Shown in pieces: positions 1 to 48,627 of a stretch of 64,000 nt of DNA. Each line of letters starts with the position of its first letter. Position 1 is the first letter of the stretch. Source of the stretch: Batillaria attramentaria (Eukaryota; Mollusca; Gastropoda; Batillariidae); the NCBI GenBank assembly GCA_018292915.2, contig JACVVK020000311.1:124001-188000 (forward strand), read 5' to 3'. The notes beneath the pieces are model-generated. The model worked only from the letters and a program-made list of their open reading frames with translations. It had not been told where the DNA came from and ran no database searches. Both the position numbers and the translations under genes were made by a program.

Positions 1-687
1 GCTGTCAGACGCTCTCAGTAACACTCTGTTTCGTGTCGGAGCATTTACTCCTATTGTACAAAAGCTTTTTTCAGTATCTTTCAGCAGTAAAGTACCGTCA
101 CCCAAAGGTAGGCCTTTTCATACGAACTGAGCTTCAAAACTAATAACGCCTGCCAATGTATAATCTGTCACCTATATTGCCTGCTTGCGGGCCGTTAACC
201 TTTTCTTTGCTTGTCACGGTTCCAAGGGGAATGCAGATGCAAGCAGGCCGCAGACTTGGGACACCTCACTGTGGGCCGGTAAAGTAGTGTGGGTCTATGT
301 TAAATCGAACACGCAATAAACGTGATGAAGGCGAGAAAACGGTAAAAACAAGAGATAGGGGAGAAGATAAGTGGTTTTTGTGCGACAAGGAATGTGAATA
401 AGGGCCACAGGATTATCTGCAGTAACAACAAACTTCCGTTTATTGAGGAAGAAAAAGAAAAAAAAGAGAGCTTCCCACAAGAACTGCAAGTGATTTTGTG
501 TTGTGAGTAGGTTGAGGAATATGATATCATGATGAACGGGGAAAAAACGCAACACGAGAAAGGATAAAAAAAAAAAGGAAAAGAAAAAGGAAACGAAATT
601 AAACAAACAAACAAAACCGGCAGGTCATCAGATCAAATCTGATTTGCTTGTGATATCGAATAACAGTGAGAGACAACAGCCACCAGA
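1..687. other. Upstream region of the cadherin gene
   Basis: There is no supported gene here. The plus strand from about 430 to 620 is purine-rich with A-runs, so open frames on the minus strand are low-complexity Phe/Ser artefacts. The promoter and 5' UTR of the cadherin gene probably lie here, but no convincing TATA box or initiator could be picked out by eye. Confidence 0.5.
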
Positions 688-37169
<36,482 letters not shown>

Positions 37170-37199
37170 AGCCACGTGCAAAATGATCTCCTACATGAA

Positions 37200-38727
37200 A
37201 AACACTGATCATCAGTACTGGGTCCTGTTGATCATCAACACTGTGTCCTGCTGCATCCTGTTGATCATCGTTAAACTCCCAAACACCCACCCCACCCTCC
37301 TGTTGATCATCAGCACTGCGTCCTGCTGCATCCTGTTGGTATTGCCTCCTGTTGATCATCAGCACTGTGTCCTGCTGCATCCTGTTGATATATGGCCTTC
37401 TGTTGATCATCAGCACTGTGTCCTGCTGCATCCTGTTGATCATCAGCACTGTGTCCTGCTGCATCCTGTTGATATTGCTTCCTGTTGATCATCAGCACTG
37501 TGTCCTGCTGCATCCTGTTGATCACCAGCACTGTGTCCTGCTGCATCCTGTTGATATGGCCTCCTGTTGATCATCAGCACTGTGTCCTGCTGCATCCTGT
37601 TGATATTGCTTCATGTTGATCATCAGCACTGTGTCCTGCTGCATCCTGTTGATCATAAGCACTGTGTCCTGCTGCATCCTGTTGATCATAAGCACTGTGT
37701 CCTGCTGCATCCTGTTGATCATAAGCACTGTGTCCTGCTGCATCCTGTTGATCATCAGCACTGTGTCCTGCTGCATCCTGTTGATATTGCTTCCTGTTGA
37801 TCATCAGTACTGTGTCCTGCTGCATCCTGTTGATATTGCTTCCTGTTGATCATCAACACTGTGTCCTGCTACATCCTGTTGATATTGCCTCCTGTTGATC
37901 ATCAGCACTGTGCCCTGCTACATCCTGTTGATCATCAACACTGTCCTGCTGCATCCTGTTGATATTGCCTCCTGTTGATCATCAGTACTGTGTCCTGCTG
38001 CATCCTGTTGATCATCAACACTGTGTCCTGCTGCATCCTGTTGATATTGCCTCCTGTTGATCATCAGTACTGTGTCCTGCTGCATCCTGCTGATCATCAG
38101 TACTGTGTCCTGCTGCATCCTGTTGATCATCAGCACTGTGTCCTGCTGCATCCTGTTGATATTGCTTCCTGTTGATCATCAGCACTGTGTCCTGCTGCAT
38201 CCTGTTGATCATCAGCACTGTGTCCTGCTGCATCCTGTTGATCATAAGCACTGTGTCCTGCTGCATCCTGTTGATCATCAGAACTGTGTCCTGCTGCATC
38301 CTGTTGATATTGCCTCCTGTTGATCATCAGCACTGTGTCCTGCTGCATCCTGTTGATATTGCTTCATGTTGATCATCAGCACTGTGTCCTGCTGCATCCT
38401 GTTGATATTGCCTCCTGTTGATCATCAGTACTGTGTCCTGCTGCATCCTGTTAATATTGCCTCATGTTGATCATCAGCACTGTGTCCTGCTACATCCTGT
38501 TGATATTGCATCCTGTTGATCATCAGCACTGTGTCCTGCTGCATCCTGTTGATATTGCATCATGTTGATCATCAGCACTGTGTCCTGCTGCATCCTGTTG
38601 ATCATCAGCACTGTGTCCTGCTGCATCCTGTTGATATTGCTTCATGTTGATCAGCAGCACTGTGTCCTGCTGCATCCTGTTGATATTGCCTCATGTTCAT
38701 CATCAGCACTGTGTCCTGCTTTGCTTC
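37200..38727 (+). repeat. Composite 33/16 bp minisatellite, about 1.5 kb
   Basis: Two building blocks alternate irregularly: a 33 bp unit (TGATCATCAGCACTGTGTCC, TGCTGCATCCTGT) and a 16 bp unit (TGATATTGCCTCCTGT). A SINE I tail piece (GTTAAACTCCCAAACACCC) is embedded at about 37268-37297. Open frames on both strands are artefacts of periodicity. It lies downstream of the preferred cadherin stop. Confidence 0.9.
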
Positions 38728-39038
38728 GTACTAGCCTTCAGGCAAAATTGCTGCGCTGTGAGAGATCAGTTGATATAAACTACTGTTTTGTAGCAAGAAG
38801 TTAAGCGCATTTGTTGAAAAGTTTTCCATGTTGTTGTTGTTTGCCAGCCAAGTTCATAGAGGTTTCAGCTTATCGTTGTCTAACCAGGGTAATTTGAGCC
38901 AGTCAGTTTTTCACCATAATTACTTCTTTCAACTTTTTATTTTGAAGGAAGCAATCTTGCTCTCCTAGAACCAAAACATTCCTTCTGTTGCTTTTGCAGC
39001 TGTAAGCCTTAATCTCTCTCTTAGTTTCTCCCTCCCTG

Positions 39039-39089
<51 letters not shown>

Positions 39090-39172
39090 TTCTCATTTTT
39101 TTCTGACTACTGAAATTTGATTTAAACAATGCTCATGTGCCATAAAAGTTGAGTGTAGCTTTGTTGATACTG

Positions 39173-39178
39173 AATAAA
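39173..39178 (+). terminator. Plus-strand poly(A) signal AATAAA
   Basis: AATAAA follows GATACTG and precedes CACCCAGG. It is the first clear plus-strand signal after the cadherin terminal exons and would place the minisatellite at 37.2-38.7 kb in that gene's 3' UTR. Confidence 0.5.
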
Positions 39179-39209
39179 CACCCAGGAGATCTCCTATGTA
39201 TTTCATGTT

Positions 39210-39215
39210 TTTATT
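39210..39215 (-). terminator. Minus-strand poly(A) signal AATAAA
   Basis: TTTATT on the plus strand, read as AATAAA on the minus strand, is a candidate 3' end for the zinc-finger transcript. It is 31 bp from the plus-strand signal, so the predicted cleavage sites nearly coincide. Confidence 0.5.
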
Positions 39216-40608
39216 CAACAGAACCAAAAGTCTGAAGAGACAAATAACGACAACCACTATATCATAGTTTGTCCATATCATAGAAACAAAATATTGCACA
39301 ACACCAGAACAACATCTGTACGCATGAAAACAGTGCGTAGAAACCAAAAATAGAAATGAACTCCTATTGCAAGAATGCTTCCATAAACAAGAAGTGACTA
39401 GCCTTTGACGAGTACAGAACTATTCCAAACAAGCAAAAGATTTGAGTCTGGTGGTTGTCTGAAACCTGGGCCAATCAACATTTGGAATGTAAATCATACA
39501 CAAGAAAAATAACGCAAAAGCTTTAGAATGTGGAATTACTTTGAAAGATTTTTGTTGGGTGTTGGATGAGGTGTTTGGAACTGTACCGATGCAACACAGG
39601 AATGAAAACAAAATACTGAAGTATGGCGGTACAAGAAGAACCATGAATGCCACAATGAAATAACACAAAGTGAATCCCTTGGACTGACAAAATACATTGA
39701 AACGATACTGGTCAGAAAGCTACGTCAGACTAGATAACAACATCTACAAGGTATATATATTTCACACTTTCACTGATTAAAAGGTTTGCAATTAGCATGT
39801 GACATGAATTAGAAGTGTGGGGCGAGGGTGGGAGGGGGTTAGGCAAGGGAAGGGAGGAAGGTGGGGGAGAGGAGACCAAGGAAGGTACAGTTTGCCAGAT
39901 CTCGGATTCTGTAAATAACATTGCTTTTGACTTAATTTTTATAAACGGCGATTTTGATCAATGAATGAGGAAAGAAACAGGTAGGCAGGGTTTTGGAAAC
40001 CAACTGTGAAGGAATGTTGACGCCTACTACCTTTCCACTCACAAACAAAATAATATAGTGTTCGCTGATTGCTTGTGCATCAGATGTGCATATGTGAGAA
40101 GTAAAGATCACCAGATCAATTTTCTAGGTCCTTTTTGTAACATGTCAGTTGTCTTTTGCAGAGCCACAATGCCACTTACAGCTTTCAAAAAATACTGAAT
40201 GCTTTCCTGTGTTTTTTCTTTGAAAACAGGCAGGTGCTAATTAAACAAGAGATCACTAGCACAATAAATTAAGCCAAAGCAAGGGCAACATAACTCTATA
40301 CTTTGTACGCAAAGACGTACTGGCCACACTAGTGGAAATGTCCATACACGGAGAATAATTCATGACAGTAGTAATTAATGTACACTTCCTAAAACAAACA
40401 TCCAGAAAAATAACAACAAAAACAACAACAAAACCCACAATACCTGTCTGACACTGCCCGCTTTGAAATACTACATAAAGTAAGAGGTATACCATAGGCA
40501 TGGAATGAATTATGACTGTCATGAAATAAATTACAAAAGACTCAACAAATTACGACTACACCTCCTGACCAGATCAGGACATGCAAACTAATGACTGATA
40601 CAGCACCG

Positions 40609-40990
40609 GCCCCCGTAGTGTAGTGGTTAGCACTTCGGACCATGGACCGGGAGACCTGGGTTCAAGTCCCAGCTGAGGCAAGCGGGATTTTCCTACCTAG
40701 GTCAGCTCCTCCCCAGAGCGGGTGTGCTATGGGCCCAATGGGGAGGCTGTTGCCACACATCCGAGATTCACCCACTTCACGGGTGCAACTTTGGGGGTGC
40801 TTCCCTCGGTATGACACGTCTTATGATGTGGATGATTACACAGCCAGCACCGCCGGTGCCGTAGTTCCAGGGCCTGGTTAACACTGGGATATTTATGATA
40901 GGAAGCGTGGAACCCTGTCCCGCAGTCCCAAAATCACACGGACCTTCATAGCATCATCTTACCATCATCCTCATCTCTATCATCATGCAT
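40609..40990 (+). mobile_element. SINE family III copy (tRNA-like head)
   Basis: Head GTAGTGTAGTGGTTAGCAC followed by GGGTTCAAGTCCCAGC, correct A- and B-box spacing, then a unique body. It does not fold as a full tRNA because no 3' acceptor strand follows. A single copy is seen here, so the 3' limit is approximate. Confidence 0.6.
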
Positions 40991-41914
40991 AATAAAAACT
41001 GCCCCAGCTTTCCAGCCCTCCGTGGATTCCACCCATGACCTGGGAGGAACACCACTGGAGCTAGCAAACAGTTGGGGCAGTAAAAAAAGATTGGAACAGA
41101 TAAAGAATAAACAGCGGTATTGACTGGAATGACTTAATTTATCACTGAGCATACGAGAGACGGAACAGAAACTTGTTATCCAATCACAAGGAACAACAAA
41201 GCATAAACAACCAAACATGACTCAGCATCACACAGAAAGACAAAAAATAGTCACGATCATCACTTTTTAGGCGTGACATGCATACCGGTTTTTACAATAC
41301 ACCATCACACTTAAATGAATTACAAATGGCTACCACGGCACCAGTATGGTACATGTACAATGTTCAGAGAGCCACTCACAAGATGACTATTTCTAAAATA
41401 TGATGTACAATAACAGACGCTGTTTTGAAAGTAAAGACAGGGCACAGAGCAGCTTTATTCAATGTGGATCACAAAATAACAAGAAAAATATTGCATGAAC
41501 ACATCTCAACAGGTTGCACACATATATATATGTAGAGATGGGGGAGGTGGGGGGGGAGGGGGGCAGGTAAAGGGGGCATTTAAACAGGCCACCTTAGATT
41601 ATAACACATCTGAAATGCTGAAAAAAGAAAAAAAAAAGAAAAAAAGACCAATAGTACTGGCTGAAAACTAAATACTGGTAAAATGGAGAACACAAGACAG
41701 TAATTAAAACAATAATATGATTGTGCAATAGATGTACATATCACAAAAACAATTACACTGTAGGCATAACTGTGCAATGGACGAAAACATAATGAAAAAT
41801 ACTACGCAAAAGACTTTAGACTGTATTGCACTGTTCAGAGGAATTTTTCAAGCCAGTTTAACGATACTTAAACAATGAAAATAACTACACAAAACAGGAG
41901 AAATATTCTTACAT

Positions 41915-41966
<52 letters not shown>

Positions 41967-43126
41967 CGCAGCGCATGCAAGTGGAAGTCACTCAGTATGA
42001 TTACGACAACAACAAAAAAGACAGGGAGAATCACTAAAAAGTCACAAATCTGCACAACTATACATGACTGAGGTGAAGACAGCACAATAGGAAGTGCACA
42101 TCCCATGACTGCTTTATGACAAATGAGTTTTTCACAGTACAGCTGTACCTTATCATCTGGCTACGTAACTCCATACATGTAATCAAAAAGTATGAAAAGA
42201 ATGTGGGTTTTTTTTTTTTTCTGGCTGCAACACTAGCAGGTACATTTGCAACTAAAAACAAACCCCAACGAAATTACATGATTAATATTTCTGACAGAGA
42301 AAACGTACTCGTGAAATGATGCACGAAGCATCACTGGTGCAGAAATACACTTGTTTGCACAGACAATTACAAAGGTACTGTGTGGCTAATCATTCAAGTA
42401 TCAGATGATCTAAATCTTACCCAGTAAAGTTTTAACGGGCCCTACAGCCAGTTTTCAGGGTTTTTCTTTATCATAAACTTGTGTTTTCTAAAGTAAAGCA
42501 AGCATCACTTTAACTTATTACGTACATGTACATTGTTTATGCAGAGATCTGACACAGTGATTTGGGGGCTGTATGTCACTGTCACGCACGGTTTTCAAGA
42601 CTTGAAAACCAACAGTAAAACAACACACCTCAGGCGGTCGCTGGGAATGGAAACAACAGGGAATTATGCGCCCTTGTGCTGGGTTTACAGATTCATAAAG
42701 CACATGTCGTCTCCGACAATCTTCTAAACAAATGGGTCCGGTCGAACCAAGACTTTCGTACTTGGCTCTGACCCTTTGATTTTACAAAATGGCCCTCTGA
42801 ATTTGAGTCTGACAGAGAGGGTCAAAGTGACCTTCAGTTTTGAAAGCTGTATGGAACACTGAGCATTTCATCCCACACTTTCAGTGAGGTCCACAGGATC
42901 TGACGTAAATTCTTCGAGTAAAAGCATGGGTGTGTGGGTTAAGAAAAATGCACTCCATATTATCATAATATTGTAAAGTAACAGTTAATTATGCTGCAAG
43001 AGATACACATTTAGACTTCAGATCTTCAAAAACTGAAAAACATTCGGATACCAAGGCATTAAATACAGTGTATCAAATGTTGCCCTTTCAAAATGAAAAC
43101 ACTGATACACCAAAAAAGTTGGTCCG

Positions 43127-44944
43127 TCAGATAACACCAGCCTCCTCCATCATTGGATCAAGATGCCAGACGATGTGAGCGGTAAACTCCAGCCGATTCC
43201 CCAGACGTTTCAAACACTTCTTGCACGTGAACGGGTCTGTTTCGTCCGCAGAATGGAGACTCTGATGCAGCAGCCCCAGGGCGCTATCTTCAAACCAGAT
43301 GCAGCAATAGTGACAACGCATCATTTTCCTGCCAGGCGGGACGCTCTCAAAGCTACTGAGACCAGCAAGGCTGCGGCTGCTGCTGTGGTTGCCGATGGAG
43401 TTGTAGATGTTGTTGCTGATGGAGGTGGAGGTGTTGGCGGTGTTGGAGTGGAGGTGCATGGCAGTCGTGGCCAAAACAGGGTGAGTGCGGAACGTGAGTA
43501 CGTTGGGCAGGAGACTGATGGTGGGTCGCGTGCTGGCCGCTGTTGTGGTGGCGATGATGTTGGCCACAGCTGTTGTTGTTGATGTGGCTATCTGCGGATG
43601 CACCTCCTGCTGCAACGTCATCAACGCTGTGGTCGCTGTGGTGGCTGGCACTGCCACTGATGTAGGTTTTATCCACCTGACTTGTGTGCCGTGTGTCTGA
43701 CTGGAGTTGCTTTTGGATGTCGCTCTTTCACCAGATGTCGATGCCTGCTCATTATTATCTGTAGGAGTCGTTCCTTCTGCCTCTTCTTCCTCATCGCTCA
43801 TTGGTGTCTGTGACTGTGTGGAATTGTTCTCTGCCTCATCTATTGATTCACTGCTGGTAGGAATGACGATCATGTTGCTGCCATCCGTAAGAGTTGAAGC
43901 TCGGATTTCTTCAATATCAGGAATGTCACTGTTGTCTTGCCCTTCTGCCAGCGAGTAACACGCGGAGATGGACATCTGAGGAGTGTCCGATGCATCGTCC
44001 TCAATCCCTCCATCTGTGTCGTTCTCAACATGATCCACAGCGGACCTCTGCTCAACATTTTCAGCCTCACTTTGAATCTTTTCAAGAATTGGCATTGAAT
44101 CATCACCTGGTGAAACAGACTGCTCGGATGTTGTTGGCTCCTCCGTTTTCAAAACAGGACCAACACTCTGCCAGATCTGAGAACCTGACTGGCGACTCAG
44201 CTTAAACTTGGCGAACCCCAGATGCAGCTTATCTTTGCTTCGTCGTGTCGAAGATTTCCCTCGTCCAGGTTTTCTTTTTCTGGACCTTGAGGTGCTGGCG
44301 GTGGGGTTGGGAATAGACAGGACAGGCAGAGATTCGTCAAAGTGCGAGTGAGTTGTTTTATGCATTTTCAGCTGCTCAGCTGAGTCGAAAACCTCACCAC
44401 ATCCTGTGCAAGAAAACAGTTTGCTGAATCCGTGAGTCAATAAATGTTCCTGAAGCTCATTCTTATGTTCAAATTTCACACCGCACAACCGACAGTAATT
44501 TTTCTGTAGAGTCAAACTTTGAGCCTGCTTCCTAGGGACATAGCCCACCTTCAAATGCACCTTCATGTGCTGCTTGACATGATCGGAGCGAGGAAATCGC
44601 TTGCCACAAATGAGACACGGGAACGGTCTTTCTCCACTGTGGACACGCACGTGGCGCTGAAGTTTTGAGCGTGTGTTGTACGTTTTCCCGCACACACCGC
44701 AAGTCAAGGGTGGTTTCTCATCGTCGTGGAGAACAGCATGAGTGTCCATGTCAGGGCGGTGGATGAACTGCATGCCACAGTACTTGCACATGTAGCGGGT
44801 AATGACTTGCACAGCAGATTTCACACCATTGGATGTGCCATCATCACCATCATTACTACCACCATCGATTGAAGAAGGGACAGTGCTTCCAGCGTTTGCT
44901 TCTTCATCCAGCTCATTCAGTTTCTCAGCGCTCTTTACGCTCAT
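43127..44944 (-). CDS. C2H2 zinc-finger protein, Ikaros/Hunchback-like layout
   Basis: Single open exon, 605 aa. N-terminal fingers: 53-73 (CKYC..H..H), 82-102 (CGVC), 110-130 (CLIC), 151-171 (CRLC) and 179-199 (CTGC). Fingers 2 and 3 are joined by HSGERPFP, a Kruppel-type linker expected in DNA-binding fingers. A basic stretch near 219-238 (RSRKRKPGRGKSS) is a likely nuclear signal. A long Ser/Thr/Glu-rich middle follows. The C-terminal pair is C544/C547/H560/H564 and C574/C577/H590/H594, with DPFTCKKC and EFTAHIVWH. In Ikaros and Hunchback families such a terminal pair mediates dimerisation. An acceptor-like CCCTAG lies about 6 nt before the ATG, so 5' UTR exons are expected upstream. Role inferred: nuclear transcription factor. 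An ordinary multi-finger protein is the alternative. Confidence 0.88.
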   Translation of the reverse strand: MSVKSAEKLNELDEEANAGSTVPSSIDGGSNDGDDGTSNGVKSAVQVITRYMCKYCGMQFIHRPDMDTHAVLHDDEKPPLTCGVCGKTYNTRSKLQRHVRVHSGERPFPCLICGKRFPRSDHVKQHMKVHLKVGYVPRKQAQSLTLQKNYCRLCGVKFEHKNELQEHLLTHGFSKLFSCTGCGEVFDSAEQLKMHKTTHSHFDESLPVLSIPNPTASTSRSRKRKPGRGKSSTRRSKDKLHLGFAKFKLSRQSGSQIWQSVGPVLKTEEPTTSEQSVSPGDDSMPILEKIQSEAENVEQRSAVDHVENDTDGGIEDDASDTPQMSISACYSLAEGQDNSDIPDIEEIRASTLTDGSNMIVIPTSSESIDEAENNSTQSQTPMSDEEEEAEGTTPTDNNEQASTSGERATSKSNSSQTHGTQVRWIKPTSVAVPATTATTALMTLQQEVHPQIATSTTTAVANIIATTTAASTRPTISLLPNVLTFRTHPVLATTAMHLHSNTANTSTSISNNIYNSIGNHSSSRSLAGLSSFESVPPGRKMMRCHYCCIWFEDSALGLLHQSLHSADETDPFTCKKCLKRLGNRLEFTAHIVWHLDPMMEEAGVI

Positions 44945-46184
44945 TTCTCTCTAGGGCGGAACTAATTCTAAAACTGAGGAGACGGTACACTGACAACCTA
45001 AAAACTGATGTCCTCAAGCTTTGGAATCTCATTCACACCATCCTGAGAGTGAGGTGAGCACAGAGGATGCTGGTTACCTGAAACATATCCATAAACAAAG
45101 GACCTTGTAGGATTTTGCAGTTTCTCATGCAGGTCCTTGTAGCACACACACATACACACAGAGACTGCGAGAGCTTTATAGTTTACCAGTTTATACATTC
45201 CCATCATCAATTATAGGTAGAGCTGTCAATCTTGACCTCGACTCAACCTGTGCTGCGCATAGGACTAAGAAATTAAAAAAAAAAAAAAAAAAAAAGTGGG
45301 GAGATTAACTGTTTTCAGGTACCATAACAGGTAGGTCTGTCTGGCTACCGTAGTGTTCCCAAGGGTTATACCCTGACCAGCTTAGCTCTAGCCATCATCT
45401 ACTACCCTATTTAGTTAATCTGGGGAAAAAGGGAGGGAAGGGGGATTAGAAGAAGAGGGAGTGTACTAGTAGCTCCCTCCTGAATGCTGCCAATGGGGGA
45501 CCTGTGGATGCTGAGGCCGGGAGAGCATTCCAACTGGACAGTCATTGCCACATCGTGTTTACATGGTTATTTCACATATTAGAAGGGCAACAGAACTAAA
45601 CGACGAAGAGAAAAACGCAAAACCCTTCTCTACGCGAGCTAAATGACCGTCAATGTGACATGTTGCGCTCGCTGGGACAAGTAGGAGAAAGTGTTTCAGT
45701 TTATCACAAGCAGACGATCTCAAAAATCAAGGTTACCTCGCTGTCCAAGGCATTCATTTACCACAAATATTGACGCTCTAAAACAACTTTCAACACAAGA
45801 GTGATTTAGTTACTCACACTTTCACTGGATCTTTCTCTGATCGGCATTTTTGTGTCAACAGCGACGAAAATGTGATGCTGCTTTTACGCGAAATGCTAAG
45901 TACCAAGGGAAGCCACTCTCACAACATGTGTGAGGAAGTCTTACAAAGCTGTCTCCCTTCGATCAAGTTTTTGTCTTAGAGCACTTTTCTTTCTCCCAGA
46001 ACACATCAGCACACCGGATAGAATTCCGGCTTTGCTTAAAAAAAAACAAAATTAAAGAAAGGGATATACTGCTGTTCACCTGATGGTTTATTTCACCTCT
46101 GTTTATTACAGTTCGACTGAGAAATGATGTGGCTCTAAGACAAGACCCCGATTGCCGAACGTAGGACTAGTAATTGCAATACAA

Positions 46185-46245
46185 ATAAGATAAGATTACT
46201 TTATTAATCCCTCATGGGGAAATTTCAATTTTTGTCATTTCCAGG
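46185..46245 (-). mobile_element. Retroelement 3' tail (AATTTCCCCATGAGGGATTAA type)
   Basis: On the minus strand: ATTTCCCCATGAGGGATTAA then TAAAGTAATCTTATC. This is a widespread LINE/SINE 3' end; no body is recognisable. Confidence 0.6.
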
Positions 46246-46600
46246 TAGAACAATATATAGAATTCACACTTTCATTGGTCATTTGATTGCTGGGAACATT
46301 AATTAACAATATTAACAGGACCGTGGTTCCCACTTGCCTCAGTCTACCAACCAGAGTGTGAACTGAAACTCAGTGGTTCACATCTAGTAAAATTGTTATC
46401 AGTGATACTAGTAATCCTGTGACACGCATAAGTAAAACTTTAAAGACAAAGAAAAACAAAAAAGAGACAGGCTGCACAGTTTGCTGTTCGCCCGATCATA
46501 GGAGGCTGCCTCTGTAATTATTACTGATTTGTCAAATCCCAGCTTTGTGTCAGTTCAGTATTCACGTGAACCTTTTTTGGGTCAGGGTCCAGGTTTAGTA

Positions 46601-46768
46601 GGGGAGCCGGGGTGGTCGAATGGTAGAGCGTTGGACTTCTAATGCTCGGGTCGTGAGTTCGATCCCGGCTGGAGCCAAATATTTGTGCTGGCTTTTTCAT
46701 CGTTGCCCCGTCTTTGATATCACCCTATGTGGTGTGAAAGGACGTTAATCCCCCAAACACCCACCCAT
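46601..46768 (+). mobile_element. SINE family I copy with target duplication
   Basis: Full copy with the tRNA-Arg-like arm TTGGACTTCTAATGC. GTTTAGTA flanks both ends. Confidence 0.9.
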
Positions 46769-47074
46769 GTTTAGTAAGCTACTGCCAGCCATGTGTTCAA
46801 GGTTCGGTCATGCCAGTCTAATCATGACATTCCGAGCAACAAAGAAGGTTTATTTCACCATGTAATCTTTGCCACCTGCGGCTACGGGCAGACCTGAAAG
46901 CATGTGGGTATTAGCTAGGGTGTTCAGTTTAGTTACTTTGCCGAAATACCCGGCTCAGTGACTGACTTGGCCCCGCTCATCATGAGTGTCGCGGTGAGCA
47001 ACTCCGCATGGGTATGTGGTGTGTCAGTGTGACTTGAGAGACGGTTAGTCTCTCTCTTTCTCGACTGACACACG

Positions 47075-47110
<36 letters not shown>

Positions 47111-48025
47111 CTGCTTAATTATGGCTTAGAAGAAGAGAGCACTGCCAGTGTATCGTGTAACCTTGTCAGCCGGTGTGGGCCGTGTAGACTGAGAGAGAGG
47201 GAGAGAATTCTAGATAGTTTTACGACGGCTGACATTTTCACACACACACACACACACACAGATACAGTCCGAGAGACTGAGATGTGGGCACAACAGAGAG
47301 AGAGAGAGGCACGACAGCCCCTGGGTCCCCGGCCAACGCGTGAAACAGGCGGAAAGAGAGTTTAGCGCACAGTGAAGATAATAGTGGCTTGCGGGCTGGG
47401 CGACACACGGCTGAATGGCCCGTAATGAATACATGGAGTCTAACCCTGTCACACGAGGCTAGGCTCAGCATTCGGGGCATGTGTTCGCCTCTCAGTGTCA
47501 TTTAGAAGGGGGTGCATTAGGGGAACGGCAGTTAGCTACCTGCTGTGCCACCGGCTGCGTAGGTTCACAGTAGTGATATTCAGGGTTTGTTCATACCCGT
47601 ACGAGACCTTCCCATTGGTGTAGGTCGTATTTTCAAGTTCAAAATCATATTTTCGCAAGGCAGTTGTGTTTGAAACTGACTCAGTGACGTGGACAAGAAC
47701 GGGATTTGGTGTGGTGTAGGCCTGTATTGTACGGTACTGTGTGTAGGGCATGTCCATACTCTTGCCTGTGTGTCCGCAGGCTAACCGGCCAGTTTCGCTC
47801 ATTGCTGCGAGTGCTTCGTTTAAATGTCACGCTGATGTCGGGTGAGTTTCGCATGCGGTGAGTTCAATGTGGAACTCTGCTTAGACGTGACGAACTACAA
47901 ACGCAGGGCAAAGGTTGCCTGAATACACGTATAGGAAGTAGAGATAGTGCACGCTTCCTCATTTGCTCAGTGTTGGCTGACTTCCCGGGGCTATGCATGC
48001 ACTAATCTGTGACAAGTCAGTGGAC

Positions 48026-48627
48026 ACCCATCACATCAGTTACATCACCACCAGCATCACTTTGACTGTGACAAGCGCGTAATACTTGAGAGGTAAGTGG
48101 AAAATAGTAACGGCTTTTTGATAAAATCACCGTGGCCGTTCAGTTGACGTGGTACTCGACTGACTCCTAGTCTGTGGCCAAACTGACCATTCGGACCTCA
48201 CTACGATACATGTAGTATGTACTTCACCATTCTCCCATAGCATACAGTAATTACTGGAAGGTGCGCGCGGATGTATAACTACCCTCGACTGCAGTTTGTT
48301 AAACCCAACTGGCCTTACGGACCATGTCAGTCGTCGACGAATCCAGGCTCGTATGAACTGAGACTATACTAGCCGCATCTTGATCAAGTTTGACCTGGGA
48401 AAACCCAAAACAAAACAAACAAACAAAACAGCACCAAAAACAACGACAAAGTTCGAATAGGGCAGGCACATGTGTTTCAAGTTTGGACTAAACGTCTTTT
48501 TTTTCTTTTTTTTTCAAATCATGGACATAGCAGTCATGACACCCATCACATCAGTTACATCACCACCATGCAGCATCACTCTGACAAGCGCGTAATACTT
48601 GAGATGTAAGTGGAAAACAGTAATGAC
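48026..48627 (+). repeat. Pair of about 88 bp direct repeats, 514 bp apart
   Basis: ACCCATCACATCAGTTACAT, CAAGCGCGTAATACTTGAGA and GTAAGTGGAAAA occur at 48026-48115 and 48540-48627. Confidence 0.75.

Larger units (their letters stand above)
39196..43126 (-). other. Probable 3' UTR of the zinc-finger gene
   Basis: No coding exon is visible. From the stop codon at 43127 down to about 39200 the sequence is T-rich on the minus strand, has few tandem repeats, and ends at an AATAAA read on the minus strand (39215-39210). It contains a tRNA-headed SINE at about 40609-40990 and a (GT)n tract at 41919-41962. The call is inferred from the poly(A) signal and composition; earlier signals such as the one at 41454-41459 could end shorter forms. 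Confidence 0.5.

Noticed and set aside
37200..38727. Regularly spaced repeats suggestive of a CRISPR array
   Set aside because: The spacers are themselves repeats of 16 bp, there are no cas genes, and the context is eukaryotic.
43353..43700. Open frames on both strands rich in His/Gln or Val/Ala
   Set aside because: They are shadows of the Thr/Ala-rich middle of the zinc-finger protein.
47108..47365. 85 aa plus-strand frame with initiator ATG
   Set aside because: It crosses CA and GA tracts, has no recognisable domain and no supporting neighbours.
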